Source of the DNA: Cyanoderma ruficeps
Lineage: Eukaryota > Chordata > Aves > Passeriformes > Timaliidae
DNA: 64,000 nt
Direction: 5' to 3'
Assembly: GCA_008694505.1 (NCBI GenBank)
Contig: VZDJ01004378.1
Coordinates: forward strand, 8,803,472 to 8,867,471
Below, piece by piece: positions 1 through 14,200 of this stretch; position 1 is the first letter of the stretch; each line of letters begins with the position of its first letter. The notes under the pieces are model-generated. The model saw nothing but the letters and a program-made list of their open reading frames with translations, did no database searches and was not told the DNA's origin. A program made the position numbers and the translations under genes.

Positions 1-3000
1 GCTAGTGTGTGAGACCAACACTGCTGTTAATCATGATGTGATTGTGTATGACTAGGCTATCTAAACCTTCTTGCTACTTCCCTTTTTACTTTCCTGCTTT
101 GATTGCCAAGTGTGGAATTTTCTTTGCTTTAAGATATCTTAGGAAATTATATCAGTAAGGATTAATAGAAATTCGAAAGATGTAAATATCAGTGGTAAGA
201 CTTCTCTTCCCCTGAGATGCTTTAGAAGCTGAAATAGTAGCCTTAGTTAATCTAGTGGCTGGTTGGAATTTAAACTTCAGTGATAACTACCATCAGATTG
301 CTGTATTTCTGACTCCTCGTTTTGTTCCTAGTCAGTGGTATGAAAGTGAGTTGATTCTTTCTGAAGACACATTTTGAGTTACAGATCTGATAGGAGGTTT
401 ACAAGGTACTTATCTTTCTTCAGGGGAGTGTAACCTAGGCTTTTGAATTGCTTTGTGCTCTGCTTTTTGGCTTTAGCTACCTCTGGTTATAGTAACTATC
501 TATACTACATGATTAGGCACTGATACCACATGACATTTCATCTTTCTTCTGGACTAATTCTTAAGGTGACTATGTCAGTACTTGCATGAATGTATGTTTG
601 AACAGCACTTCTGATGCAGTTAATAAAAATACCCCTACCAAACAACTTTTCCAAACAAAAATTCACTCATGAAAGTATTTGCAAAGAAGGAAAGAAGGTT
701 TTGCAGGTTTGGGTTTTTTTAGCAGTCTATACCAAACTTACTAAAGGCTGTTTCCAGCCTGTTAAATAAAAGCAAAATGGAGACTTCGAAGGAGTGACAT
801 GTACACATTTATGTGACATGCGTCTGAGTGATGCCTTAAACAAGTGGTTGCTTATGCAGATATTCCTCTAGTTTGTAAATATATTTATCTTAAGTAATTG
901 ACATGATGACTGTTTTGTCAGTTTTTTAAGAGAGGTTTTTTCCACTCTAAGCAAAAGATAGGAAAAACATTTTATGATTGAAAACATGCAAATGAAGTAT
1001 AAAAGAACTGACAGGGGTTTCATGGCTGAGTGGTGGAACCAGGCACTATATTTCATTCACTTTTTGAAATCCTGACTTCAACAGGATAGTAATTTTAAAT
1101 GCTTCCTTTTATCTTTCAATATTATTTTAGAGGTGTGCTCTTTTTGCTTACTGCAAAATTTCTAGTAAATATATTTTACAGTAATTTATAAAAGAGAGTC
1201 ACCCTTGTAGGTGGATATTTGCTGCTGTGGAAAAGCTCAAATATAATTTATGCCAAAATTAACAGTGGAAGCTTTAAATAGGAGGAGATCTATGGGAAAG
1301 TGAATGCAAAAAACAGTATATGTTAGCACGGTGCAGCTTTGACCACAGCAAGGTGGCTTTGATCAATATCTTTGGGGTTTTTACTTAATAAAGGAAGACA
1401 AAACAAGTAAACACCTACCAGAAGGCCTAGTTTTTATTCATTGCCAGTGTACCCTACATGATGTGACAGAATAGAGATTTGATGAAGTGAAAGATAATAT
1501 TTCATAGGGGGGTGTAGATCTTACTAGTTCTGTCATCCCTCTCTTCCAGCTCTAGGAGCCTGAGAAGGCTAAGGTGATGCCAAGCCCTAATACCAAGTGG
1601 AGTTTATTCCACTGTTCTCTAATGGCCCATGGGACATAGGCCATGTGAGGTCTGTAGGCATGGGGAGTGTCTCTGGTGGAGAAGCTCAGTTCTAGCCACC
1701 ATCCTTCCCCTGCTATGCACGGATATTCACTCACATATGGGACTTCTGAAAGGATGATTTTTGGGCCAGAGAGGTAGTTCTAAAGCCACTCAATTTGGGG
1801 ACTTCTGATGTAGATAAAGAAAGCAGTGAAGCGAAGATCTGGGAAAGGAGCTGGCCAAGAGATGGATGAGTTGCCCGGAAGTGACAGCTCACTGTGAAAC
1901 CATCCTCTTTCTTATTGTCATTTGGCACTCTAGATGTTCTACAAAACCTTGATACCATGTAACCTGATAATGCTACAATGTGAATCAAAGCAAGGGAACT
2001 TCATGCAATTAGCTTCCAAGTGGACTCTTGACCCAAATGAAAATGCTTTACAGGTATACCCCAAGGGAATCAATGAAGAGTCTGATCTGCTTTGCAGAGG
2101 ATTTTACATGCATAGTGAGAAATGTGCAAAGAAATTCCAAGGCAGTTTTTGGTTAAATGAATAGATGGTACTCTTTCGGTCCTTCAGGAGGCTGTGCTTC
2201 TCACTTGATCATAGTTTGAAAATTTCATTGAGCAAATATTGCTGCTTGAGGAATACCAAACTGTGATATTATATTATTTAATCATAGAACCATAGAATAG
2301 TTTGGGTTGGAAGGAAGCTTAAAGATCAGGCAGGAACACCTTCCACAAGACCATGTTGCTCAGAGCTCTGTCCAGACTGGCCTTGAGCACTTTCAGGGAT
2401 GGGGCTTCTACAATTTCTGTGGGAAATCTGTCCCACTGCCTCACTGTGCTCACATTAAAGACTTTTTTCCTAATACCTAATCTAAACCTACTCTAAGTTG
2501 AAAGCCATTCTCTCTTGTCCTGTCATTACATGCCATTTGGAATAGTCTCACCCCATCTTTCTTGTAGGCTCCCTTCAGATACCTGGAGGGGCTTCAATTA
2601 GGTCACCCTGCAGCTTCCTCTTTTCCAGGCTGAACAATCCCCATTCTTCCAGCCTCTCCTCACCGGAAAGGTACTCCATTCCTCTAACCATCTTGGTAGT
2701 CTCATTTGGACTCCAACAGGTCCCTGTCCATTCTGGGATGGGGCCCCAGAGCTGGATGCAGCACTCCAGGTGGGGTCTCACCAGAGTGGAGAAGGGATAG
2801 AATCTCCTCCCTTGAGCAGCTGGCCACACTGGTCTTGATGCAGCCCAGGATACAAGTGGCTTTCTGGGCTGGGAGGGCACTTTGCCTGCTTGTGTCCAGC
2901 CTCTCATGCACCCCAAGTCCTTCTTGGCAGGGCTGCTCTGGATCTGTTCCTCCCCCAGCCTGTGTTGATACAGGGTAGCCCTGACCCAGCTGCAGCACCT

Positions 3001-5207
3001 TGCACTTGGTCCTGTTAAAACTCATGACATTCCCACCAGCCCACTTCTTGAGCTTGGTCAGGTCCCTGTGGATGGTATCTCATCCTTCAGGTTTTAAGTT
3101 GTTTACGTGGTGTGAATTAGTACTATACCTTAAAGCACTATCTAGTATTATCTTACAAATAGGACTAGAAGTTATGTACACTAGGCAGGAATATTAAGAG
3201 ATGGTATTTAGAGTATGTAAAAGGACAAAATTACTTCTTTTTTGTCTTTTAAGATAGAAGACATATGAGACATTAATTTGATCTGTACTCAACCAACCAA
3301 ATGTTAACTCACTTATACTGCTGGCAAAAATGTTTTAAAATGTTAAAATCTGTTACTAAATCTATGTTTTGCATCTTAATATTGCTACATTGATGACACA
3401 GTTTTGTATTTTTTCTGTGAAAATTATAAATAATTGGCCTGGTATTAATGATTCAAAATTTAATGCCAGCATCTACATTTGCTTTGTTTTAAAGTTTGCT
3501 TGGAATAAAAGATTCTAGCCTAGTTACCCAAAGAAATGAAGAACATGTGATCTTCCTTTCTGATTGTTATTCTGAACGACTTTTGAGCAAGCTAACTCAA
3601 AAGTACTAAGTTTACACAGCACAGCCCTTGGGTTTTAAATCTTCAAACTGCTGCATGGTTTTATGGTTTACCAATAACAGCCATTTGGCCTCTTCAGTTC
3701 AGCAGTCCAATGGTGAGATCCCTAATGACAGCAACATATATTGTGTCTGGACAACAGATTAAAAGGGAATATGGGAGAATCTGGGATGTTATTGCGAGGT
3801 GATATGCAACGACATTCAAGGTATTGGCGTATTGTTGGGATTATGGCAGAGAGCTGTGGGATTACTCACAGGGGAGGGAGGTAACCTCTGCAAAATAAAA
3901 AGGCACTTAAGTATAAGTTGCAAAGCTATAAAAAAATGGCCTGAAATGAAAGTGTTGTTCATAGGGGTGGGTACTTGTTTATCTGTAAAGCTAGTCACAT
4001 GCATTCAAACAGTACGTTATCTGCAGTGAGTATCATTTATACTCTTTAATACAGATAATTTTTTGGCATCGTGCTCAGAAAACAGGTTGTCTCTTTTTAT
4101 GTAATCTTCTCTGGTGGGTGGGTGTGGGGGTCTCATCTGCCTTACCCAGTGCCTGTATTTGTCCCCCTTTACAGTGTTTCTCTAATGAAAGACATCTGTT
4201 GTGCAATGCCTGTCATCTACACTTTGATAAATGCATTTGAGAATATATTTTGGTGTTCAAATTATTTGTATCTTCATCTCATCTGTGTTTTGGGGTAACT
4301 CTCTACTAGTGATGTGGGCAGAATGAATACCAAACATTTCAAGGTCAGGTACTGCACTGATTCTGTTAGATGTGTTTATATCACTTGATTCATGCTCTTT
4401 GTGTTGTCAAAAGGTCAATTTTCATACTGAAAGAATACTGGCAGTACCATACATAATCAAGATGGTTCCTTGTTGTTAGTTTTATCTGTGAAAAGAAAAG
4501 CTGGGAAAAAAAAATGCTGAGAGGAATAGTTTTGTTATTTATTAGCGAGTTACATGACATAGGAGATGATAATGTTAAAAGCTTTCAGGCAGTGCTTTCT
4601 ACATTCAGAGCAGTTCACAGGTGTTGACTGTTTTCTTAGATCCAGCAAATGAAGCAGAAAGGTTAAGTGACCTGCACACGGCAAGCCAGCTGCACTACCA
4701 GTTATGGGGCCTGGGCATCTCTATTGGAGTCACTGGTCTTCGTCAAGTCAGTGACAAAGTTGTCCTTACACTCTCTCTGCCGCTTTTAGAATGAATCTCA
4801 AAAGTGATGAAAACGTGTCATGATTAAGGAGATATTCTGAACTCTCTGGTGTTTGTAAAGTGCTTTTTTGATTTGCAAATTGTTCTCAACATCACATTTG
4901 TGGAAGTGTATGGGTGGAAACCAAATGCATCTTTGACATTTCTTTTATGCATTGCTGTCAATCAAATGGCACATTATATTATTTTCATCATTTTAAGAAG
5001 AAAGGATTAAATCACTACTGGAAAATTCTTGGGAAGTAATAAAAAAAGCATTCAAAGGTTTATCTATGGTGAAAATAAGTGCAATTCTGCTATTTCTATA
5101 ATGATTTTTTTCTCTCTGGTTAAAATATTTTTGAAGCTCACTGCTCTTTTTAAAGCAGCAAAGACATATGACTACTTCTTTTCCTTCCAAAGGATTTCCT
5201 GCTGCAG
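1..5207 (+). other. DOCK4: DOCK4 upstream intron (partial)
   Basis: Intronic sequence before the first exon in the window, ending in the acceptor tttcctgctgcag. It holds one antisense CR1 fragment (2281 to about 3095). I found no further exon with acceptor, open frame and donor, and nothing else recognisable. Confidence 0.8.
2281..3095 (-). mobile_element. CR1 LINE fragment, 3' end, antisense to DOCK4
   Basis: The + strand starts with the reverse complement of the CR1 3' tail (atcatagaaccatagaatag, then tttgggttggaagg) and runs about 815 bases back into the reverse transcriptase region. On the minus strand, broken frames read CR1-like peptides such as FNRTKCKVLQLG, LVRPHLECCIQLWGPIP and SLEKRKLQGDLIEAP, in different frames, so the copy is frameshifted and dead. 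It is 5'-truncated, as CR1 copies usually are. The boundary near 3095 is approximate. Confidence 0.93.
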
Positions 5208-5287
5208 ATTTTCACAGTATTTCGGATACTAATACGACCAGAGATGTTTCCAAAAGACTGGACAGTGATGCGTTTGGTTGCAAACAA
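5208..5287 (+). CDS. DOCK4: DOCK4 exon a (w1-27)
   Basis: 80 bases, acceptor ctgctgcag, donor gtaagg. Encodes IFTVFRILIRPEMFPKDW followed by TVMRLVAN, then splits an Asn codon (aa|t) with the next exon. Part of the helical (armadillo-like) stretch between DHR-1 and DHR-2. The entry frame is inferred from the peptide, because the preceding exon is not in the window. Confidence 0.95.
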
Positions 5288-8200
5288 GTAAGGCATTTTT
5301 AATGTTATTAAACGTATGGGTAGTATCCACAGATCACAATAAAAATGAAGTTATATGATGTATGTAATAAAAATTCAATGTATTTTTTTATAATGCTGGC
5401 TGTAGTTTTTCTTCTTTTAATTTAAGATTTCAAATCTCTGGACTTCTTTTATACCACAAATTTATGATATAATCTGTACTTCCTTCCGTTCCAAATTTTA
5501 GTAAGCACATATAACTGGAAACACAGAAACGCTTTCACAGAATAAAGCTGCACAGCATCGACAGCTTTGTTTTCCAAGTAACAAATAACAAGTCTCTAAG
5601 GAACTTCTTTCCAAATCTTTTTCTTGAAATTCTGAGTTGGTAAAGATCTGTTTGCTTTCAAGAAGAAATTATCAACTGCAATATTGTTAATGATTCTTTT
5701 GCGTGTTTGTTCATTTAATGTGTGTCAGAAAAATCACAAATCAGGAACTGAGGTACAGCACAAGGCAACAGTCACGTAAGGCTCTAAGCACTGCTTAGTG
5801 AGATTTTCAGATGACAGCTGCTTGTCAGCCATTCTTTCTCTGCTCAGGCCTTACTTTTAAAGAAACAGGTTCCCAGCATTTCTAAGAAGTAATTACAACA
5901 GGTCTGATACACTAAATTAAGTTTTATATCACCTCTATCACCACCTATCCTTTTTGCAGTCTTAGCTAGATGAATCAGCCCAACAGTCAGCATATTTATA
6001 CAAACATCAATGCCAGTGGAGGAGGAGCGTTGTGTAGGGCAGACCTACGAATCCAGAATGAAGGACTGACTTTAAACTTTCATGATACCCATTGCAATGT
6101 CTCATTAAAATTTGACTTTAGTCTGCATTGTGCCTGCTGGCTTCAAGGAGAATTTAAATTTGTGGTGCAGTACATACTAGTAGCAATATTATTGGTGCAA
6201 TTAAATTTAACAACACTTGTGTTTATGATCTGTATTTGTTACGTGTGTGTGGATATGCAGGCATAATAGTATTTGTTCAAACTTTGTCATGAATTGAAAC
6301 AATTTTTGTTAATTTTTATTACCTCAGTGTTGCTAATCTTTTCAAGTTCGAATTCCAGGAAAAAAAGTTACTAATTAAAGAATGGATACGATCATTAGTT
6401 TCTGTGTATGATATTAAATAAAGTATGACTGATACCAGCCTGCATCTGGTAATCATGCTTAAGAAATAAACAGTGAAACAGAAGGAAGGAAAAAAAAATA
6501 TGAACTTTTAAACAAAATGAATAATCTAAGACATTTTTATATATTCCAGTAACAGCTGGCTTGGCAGATGGCTTTGCAGCAGCTGACATGTACAGAACTA
6601 AGGTTTAGGAGTGACCTTGGCATGTGGTACATGGCTGGTGATAATCAGATGATACCAAGTTCTGCAAAAGGAGCACTTTTCTTCTCCAGTGTTTTAGTAA
6701 CCATCACACATCTCCCTTTATTAATCCATGTCATGTTGTTTCTGATCATCTAGTCTATGCCCAGTTCTGTCAGGCAAAGAAGATAGGCAGAAGCTGACAA
6801 CTGCTGGTGGGAATTGGCCAGGAGGAGCTCATCAGACCAGCTAACTGATCCTGATAACACAAAATTGCATAAGCACTTCTCCCAGCAAGTGGGTTATAAG
6901 CACATCTTTACCAGTTCAGCTTTCAATAACTGCTTGGCTAGGAATTTGTTCCTGTGTGGAGGAAGTGCTAGTTTGCTGTGAAAGAGGGGGTTGACCAGGT
7001 GTACTTAACTGTGTGGTGAAAGCTGAGGCCTCATTATTCCTATATTCTTATTCAGCTCCTTTTTGAGGCAGCAGAAAGGAAAATCTGCTTCTGTTCTCTT
7101 GTCAGCTGCAGAGAACTATTTTTTCCAGAGCTTTCTGAATGGGAGCTTCTTCCTTTACCTTGTGTCCCTCACTGCAATGGCAATGACTGCCTTCCTTCAG
7201 CTTCCTCAAGGTGTTCAAAAGCACAGAATAGTAGCTTTGCTAGAATTGTTCCAGCCCAAAATCGTTAAGTGCAAAGGAAAGAGCCTAGAGTCAGGATGCA
7301 AAATTAGGGCAGTGCCTGCTCCACAGAGAGAAGTGAGCTGTTCTTCCTGAGCTTCACTTCATCAGCCAGAGCACTATCCAGGGATCTGAGGCTCTTCAGA
7401 GCTGATGGCCAAACTTCTTGAACTCTCTTCTCCATTCATGTCTAAAAGAAAAACTTAGAAGGTCTAGAGTATCTTTTTAAAGAGCAGAATTAAGTGATCC
7501 AATAATAGTCTGGGTCTTTTCAAACTTCAGCTCCCCAGGAATAAACCAAGTGCTGTATTTCCTGTGTCCCATGGCCACCTTCTGATCTGTCTGGCCTTTC
7601 ACTCGTGAGAGTAGCTCACCTGAAAGCAGTGTGTGTGTTGTGGGAGCCTCACCCATCACTGCAGTCACATCAACAGCAGCACTGGTTGTCTCTCCCTGTC
7701 CCTAGAGTGATATAAGCATTCAAACTGTCTGATCTTTACAGGAAGAGAGATTTAGTCTGTCTGAGCCTAGGGAAGACATAAGTCTTAGCAAGGATATAAT
7801 CAAGGAATAAGCGTTTCCTGGAGGAGAAGTTACTCTTTTTTCCCCTCTTACTTACGTATGCAGAACTACAATTACCTGAAATATTTCTTGGTCTTAAAAT
7901 GCCATAATTCTTACAATATACAATGTTTGTATACACAGATATCACTGCCCTTTGGCTCCTAGTTTGTTTTTTTTTTCTTTCTAGTCTTTCTAGTTTTCAG
8001 TAATTATGTAGCATCTTATATTTGGATGCTGTCTGGGAAATTAAAAAAAACCCACCAGAACCAGAAGATACTATGAGCTCAAGAAGTCAAATCTGTAACT
8101 GTCCAGAAACTAAGATGTTTCGTGATGACACATGTATGATCTATAGTTCTGAATGTTCTGATGCCCAGTGTATGAAAATATTAATGGGTAGCATTATAAA

Positions 8201-11200
8201 CTGCCAATTGACTTCTAAAATTTGAGAAATAAAGTAACATTTAAAAAGACAAACTTAGCACTAAAGCAGAGAAATAGATTTTTTGAATTGTAATCTGTAA
8301 TGGAAAGAGAACATGCAAAAACATTCTTAGCTTTTAACATTTGAGTAAAGAGACAGAAATAACTCTTTTTAAAGCTTCATAACTGTGTAATATCTGAGCT
8401 AATCAGCATGCATGCAGGAAAGCAAAATAATTACTTGTGGTCATTTAATATTTCTAATGTTGATGTTACTACTGTGTGACAAGTATAACTTTAGGTTTAC
8501 TATGGAAAATACAATTTTAAATTCTTTCATTCTCAGAGTAGACTTTCTTTCTACATCAACTAGGTAATATCTAACTTCTATTTGTAACTGTAGAGGAGCA
8601 CCACATAATAGAGGAAGATGTTTGAATCAGTTGCCTAGCACCAGAGGGAAGTACTAAATTTTATAGCAAAATATGCCTGACTAAAATTGAAGCTTCTGGA
8701 GAAGACCTTCACAGTTTCAACTGGAAATCACTGTGTAATGGTCACTGGCTTCAGTTACCTTAAGGTTAGGAAAAGAATGACTTGTCTAATACTTTAATTG
8801 TCCGGCATCTTTTGAGAGCAGTTAATAGACTCAGCTGAACTTCAGGTATGTCATGTTATTAACAGCTGAGGAGGGACTTGGAGAGCAAAGGAGTTTCAAT
8901 TACTTGCTGAGTGGATCTTTGATATTCGTAACATACTATGCCTATGTATTATTGAACAGAGAACTGATTTTCTGCTGCTCTTGGTGTGCAAGAAGCTTTA
9001 ATTTTCAAGATCTCTGTGTAATTAACTATGTATATCCTTTCAGCATTCTCCTTAATGGTAGAGATGCTAGGTCATCCAATCCTCAATTTGAATACTATAA
9101 GCATACAAAATAGATGTAAAAATAGTATTATTTATAGTAAAATAATTGATTTGTAAAGTAAGGTTTACATAACATTTTGCTTAAACTGAAATTTCAAATG
9201 TATCTACTGACAGTTGGGCATAAGGACTTTAAGCAGAGAATCCTTTTGGTTATGAAATTCAGTAATACATTATTATGACTGTTACTATTATTATTATAAA
9301 AGTAACTCAAATGTAATACCACAGTAAGGGATGACATCAAATCATCATTAATGCCATCATTATGGCTGCTCTGAAGAATCCTGCTAGCTGCCATGGTGTG
9401 GGAGTCTGAGACTCCTACAATGAACAAAAATTCCTGCTTTTATGTAATACACAGTGTTGCTAACAACATTACTGCTTTTATGTAATACAAAATGTTGCTA
9501 GCAACTGAACCTGGCATTCAGTCCTTCACAGAAAACATGCATACGTAGGCATGCAATGATAAATAAGCTCATAAACATATAACAATAGATACATACACAT
9601 ACATGATTCAAGGTTTATTTCATTTCCTTATGAAATAAGAAATAAATTCTTTTCTGTTTGAATACATCTGTGTTTGGGATTATTTCACTCTGAAATAGCA
9701 GAGAATGGGATGAGAAGCTAATGTTATATGTTTGTGCTATATCAGCATGGAAAAGGAAAGCTTTCATTTTCTGCCACTGGCTGCCCAGGCAAAAGCCAAG
9801 TTGCCAGAGCATAGCCCAGTCAGTAAACACTTGTTGAACTTCTGGATTTTTCAAACAGCTTATTGCAGAAAGGTTTGCTCTGAAAATTTGATGGAAAAGC
9901 CATTCCATCAACAATGGCCTTACCAGACATTGGGTTAGCATCCTGTGCATGAGTTCAGAATAATTTAGTAGCTGAAAGCAGAGGGTTTTCTCCTGTAAAA
10001 CAGCCGTTCTGAACAAATGTGTGGCAGGTGGTAAGGGCAAGAAAAGCAAGTCTTGTCACAAACTCAGTAGTTTATACTTTGATACTCAGGTTTCAAATGA
10101 GTGTTGTTGTTTGGCAATCACTGGCTGGGAATCAACTTGGAAGCTGATTACTGTACCGAATCAGGCAGCTGTCTTCTGGCTTCTGCCTCTGCTCTCTGCA
10201 TTTTTGCATTTTTTTGTATATGATCATCCCAGCCTGAGCTACTTTTCTGTTCTACCCGATTTTAGATTTGTGTAGATTCAGAATAACAGGTGGTAGGTCA
10301 AAAACAATGTCTTCAATCTTGTGTGTTGCATCTGGTGTTTTGAGGTGTTTTTTATCTGCAACGTACCCTCTCATGTTAGAGACCCTCATTTTATCAACTA
10401 ATCCATATCATATCTTTGGCTTACCAAATAAATGAAACCTGAGCTAAGTTCTCTATAGGAAGAAATAATTGCATTGCAATTATTCTGTTATCTCAGGAAA
10501 ATTCTTCAAAAATATTCTAAAAGTCTCATTTAAGATGTCTATTTTATTCACCTCATAAGAATTGAAGCAGATCTTTCTCTTCAGTTTCACCTGCCATGGA
10601 AGTATGTAGCAAGAATGGAATTGTCTCAGACATAAATAGAAATATGTAATGTAAACTTGGCAGTATGGTTACAGGTCTTGTGGAATTTTCTCTTGAGTAC
10701 AATTTTTCAGGGGCTTATTACTTTAGATTTGGGTGGAAATTTCATATAACAAAAAACTGACTTTTTCTACCAGAATGTCTTCCTGAAATATACAAACTAT
10801 TTCCATTTTGTGAAGCATATGGACCTTGAATCATGCACAACAACGAGAACGACAGGCTTCTGTTCTTATCCACACCTCAATTATTAACTTTGCTTATACT
10901 ACATTTTACTAAGATTTCACTTTGTGTTCCATGCTGCAACAGCGAGGGCTCTACACAGGCTGTAACTCTCCATTGGTGAAAAGTAGGGTTAACTTAACAA
11001 TGAGTGTTAAGCATGGAACACTACTTGGACAGAAAAGTCACAGTGTAATCCTTGAGAAAATAACATGTATGAATACACTTGAGCAATTGGAATAGGAATA
11101 AATGAAACTTGAGGCTCAAGCACTGTTCTAAAACCAGTCTCAGAACTGGCTGTTATGGGTGTTCAGGCATATCAAACAAGAAGATAAAGTTTGGCAGGGA

Positions 11201-14200
11201 CAGTAATTTTAAAAGTAGAAGGATGAAATCAACCATTTGAACTACTAATATGTTCCTTTGTGCATAGCCATTTTATGTTTATAAACATGAAAACTGTCAA
11301 AAGTGCTAGAAAAAAAATATGGTTTATCTCCTAGGTGGGTTGGCTAACATTTAATTCTCTGGTGTTGTAAAAAATGAAAAATATTGTAACCTTGAAATAT
11401 ATAGATTGTTGTTACTATATTTAATTTTTTTTTTTTGTCTTGACTGCGTTGCAAAAAATAGTAAAAAAAAAAAGTGAAGTCCAAAATATAGAAAGGGAAA
11501 CATATTTGAGCATTGTAACAGCATGCAGGTCAAGAACTATGTTCAAAGAAGAACTGAATGTATTAATAATAGACAGATGGTGATTAAATGAAATGTGTAG
11601 ATATAACCTTTTTCTCAGAAGATCTTTAAACAGTTGATTGTTGTAAAATACATAACAGCAAAAAGATCATTCTGTGTTTATCTTTTTTTCTCTCTGTAAA
11701 TATTCACTTCTGATGATTTTTAAAAATAATTTAATGCTTTATATGGATTTTTGGTTTGACTAAATATGCTGGCAGACAAGAGTGCTGCAGACTGTTAGTT
11801 TAAGGTTTGAACCACTGAAGTTAGGTGTATTTAAATAATCTCAAAGAATGTTCAGTTTCTGTAGGTTACCAAAGTTAGTTGCTACAATAAACAAAGCCAT
11901 CACTGACCTTTGGAGACAACCACTGTGAAAGGATCTTGCTCATATATATTTATTTAAGATAGATTATTATAATTCAGGCAGACGTAAATGTAGGGTAATG
12001 TATGACTTTATACAACGTACAGCATAGAGATCTTTAGAAGCAGATCCTTCTCACAGAGCTCACACAATTTTGCATTTATCTGTTGTCGTTAAAAAGACTT
12101 TTTGCCCATAGGGGTGTCAATGTTGAATATTGGCATTTACTAGATATTTTATATTTATAATCTATATGCACACATTTTCAATACCAAGAAAGCTGAAAAC
12201 AAATTGCACAACTGTATGTGCTAATACTATTAGGACAAGGTGTAATAAATTTGAAATCATAAATATTTTCAGAACAAAGTTTATGATTGGTCTTGATTAG
12301 TAATATTCTTCTATATACAACATCTGTTTCCAGTGCCCATTCTTACAGCACACCTTATTATCTTAATGGGAATTTCTTCTGTCAGTAAGTGCTGGTAGGT
12401 ATTTAAATATGTTGAAAATGTAGTATTTAATGCCACCAGATATGCTACGTCTGTTTCTTCACTGGAAAATTGTCCTTCTTTGAGCATCAAATATGAGTTT
12501 CCACTTAATGAAAACTCCTGTCTTTCTCATTCTTTTCTTCCCAGTGTGATCATTACTACAGTCTTGTACCTTTCGGATGCCCTTCGTAAAAACTTCTTAA
12601 ATGAAAACTTTGATTACAAGGTAGAGTAAATGATAGATGCAATAGCTGCTACATCATCCTGTGGCTTGGTGGTTATTAAACTTAGCTCCAGCATCTAGGT
12701 AGCTAGAATATGTACTAAATCAGAAATTTCTAGTCCTCAGAGACCTTTTTTTCTTAAATACAGGACTATCTTAAAAATGAGTGCTGTGAGGTATTTTTAA
12801 TTTCATCTTATTTTTCATTTTGTCATGAGCCTCTGTCAGACTACTTATTTAGGATTTTTGCATAGCAATTTTTTGGATCGTAAAAACTACTGAAATTATT
12901 TAGCTGGGGTTTTTAGTTATTATGAAAGGAAAAGTATTGCATTTTTTTAATCAATGCAAATTTATATAAAATGCAGATTTATATTTTTAATTTCTCTCAG
13001 ACCAATTAACATGCTGCATAATTAAAATTGGAAAATTATGACACTTCATGGTGAATGTAGTTAAAGATGTTAGTGTGCACCTCATGTAGTGAGATACTGC
13101 ATGTATAATAAACTGTGAATTACAGATCATGCTTTTAGGATTCAGATGAGAAGATCTAGGAATGTGTCTGGAAAGACACATTTCCATGGAAACAAACCTG
13201 AATGAATATTCTGCCCAACCAAGAGATGTTAGTCCAACTGCTGCATCATGAAAAGTGCAGAGACTCCTTCCTGGAGAAGACAGTGAGCTCCTGGACTTCC
13301 AGCAGGGTTGTGGATGCTTCTCTGAAAATCCAGACTCCACTTAGATAGCTTGTCAGGAATGCAGATTTATCTATTTAACTGAACATGAGGAAGCCTATTC
13401 TTTATGAATTTATGTAAGTTCAGAGGCTAAAACTGAAAAAAGAATTTCCTGTAGACAAGGTCTCTATGTTCCTTAAACTTGATTAGCCATGTTATTGCTG
13501 TCCTGCTGAACTGCAGGGTCTGGAATAGGGCTCCGTCTACACTTCCAGTCATGGAGCATCCATAATTGGGTTATAGTATTTAGTATTTCACTTTAATTTT
13601 AGCTCTAAGTCTTCTAAGTAGACTATTCAACATCTAATTCATAGAGCATGAGCACAAATCATCTGTATATTTGCAATATCTTAACAAAACCTGGCTTTTG
13701 TTTTGTCCAGTGAAGGAAAACTCACTGCAGCAAGTGAGATTTGCAAATAGTATTATAAAGTGTGATGGACAGTCAGTCCTGTTCTGTGATAGCTCTTGAG
13801 GTGTCAGAACTTTTTGGGTTTTGGACTTCAGGGTGTAACTTTTGTAGTTTTCAGTTTAAATATACCCAAATGAAAGTTTCCAAAAGTAAGGCTTTTTGAG
13901 CTGGAGGAATGAAAAAACCCAATCTGTAACTTTGAAACTTTTGCATTTTGAGATGTAGGATATGTAAATAGATGTATTTCTGCTGAACATCTTGGGGTTG
14001 GTCCAAAACTTGTTTCAAGTTAAAGAAATTTAGTCAAAAGCAGTTTGAGTAATTTATTAGTTGAGACTGAAACAAGGACAGCGATTTGAAATTTTGCCTC
14101 TTGAGTGATCATCAATTGTACTGAGAAAATGAAATAACCACATTCCATATGCTTATTGTAGATATGGGATTCCTACTTTTTTCTTGCTGTCATTTTTATA

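Noticed and set aside
2575..3025. Overlapping minus-strand frames as a host gene
   Set aside because: They read as pieces of CR1 reverse transcriptase in different frames, so they are a dead LINE fragment.
9615..10049. 144-codon minus-strand open frame in a DOCK4 intron
   Set aside because: No recognisable domain, no promoter or splice context, and composition like the surrounding intron. Treated as chance.
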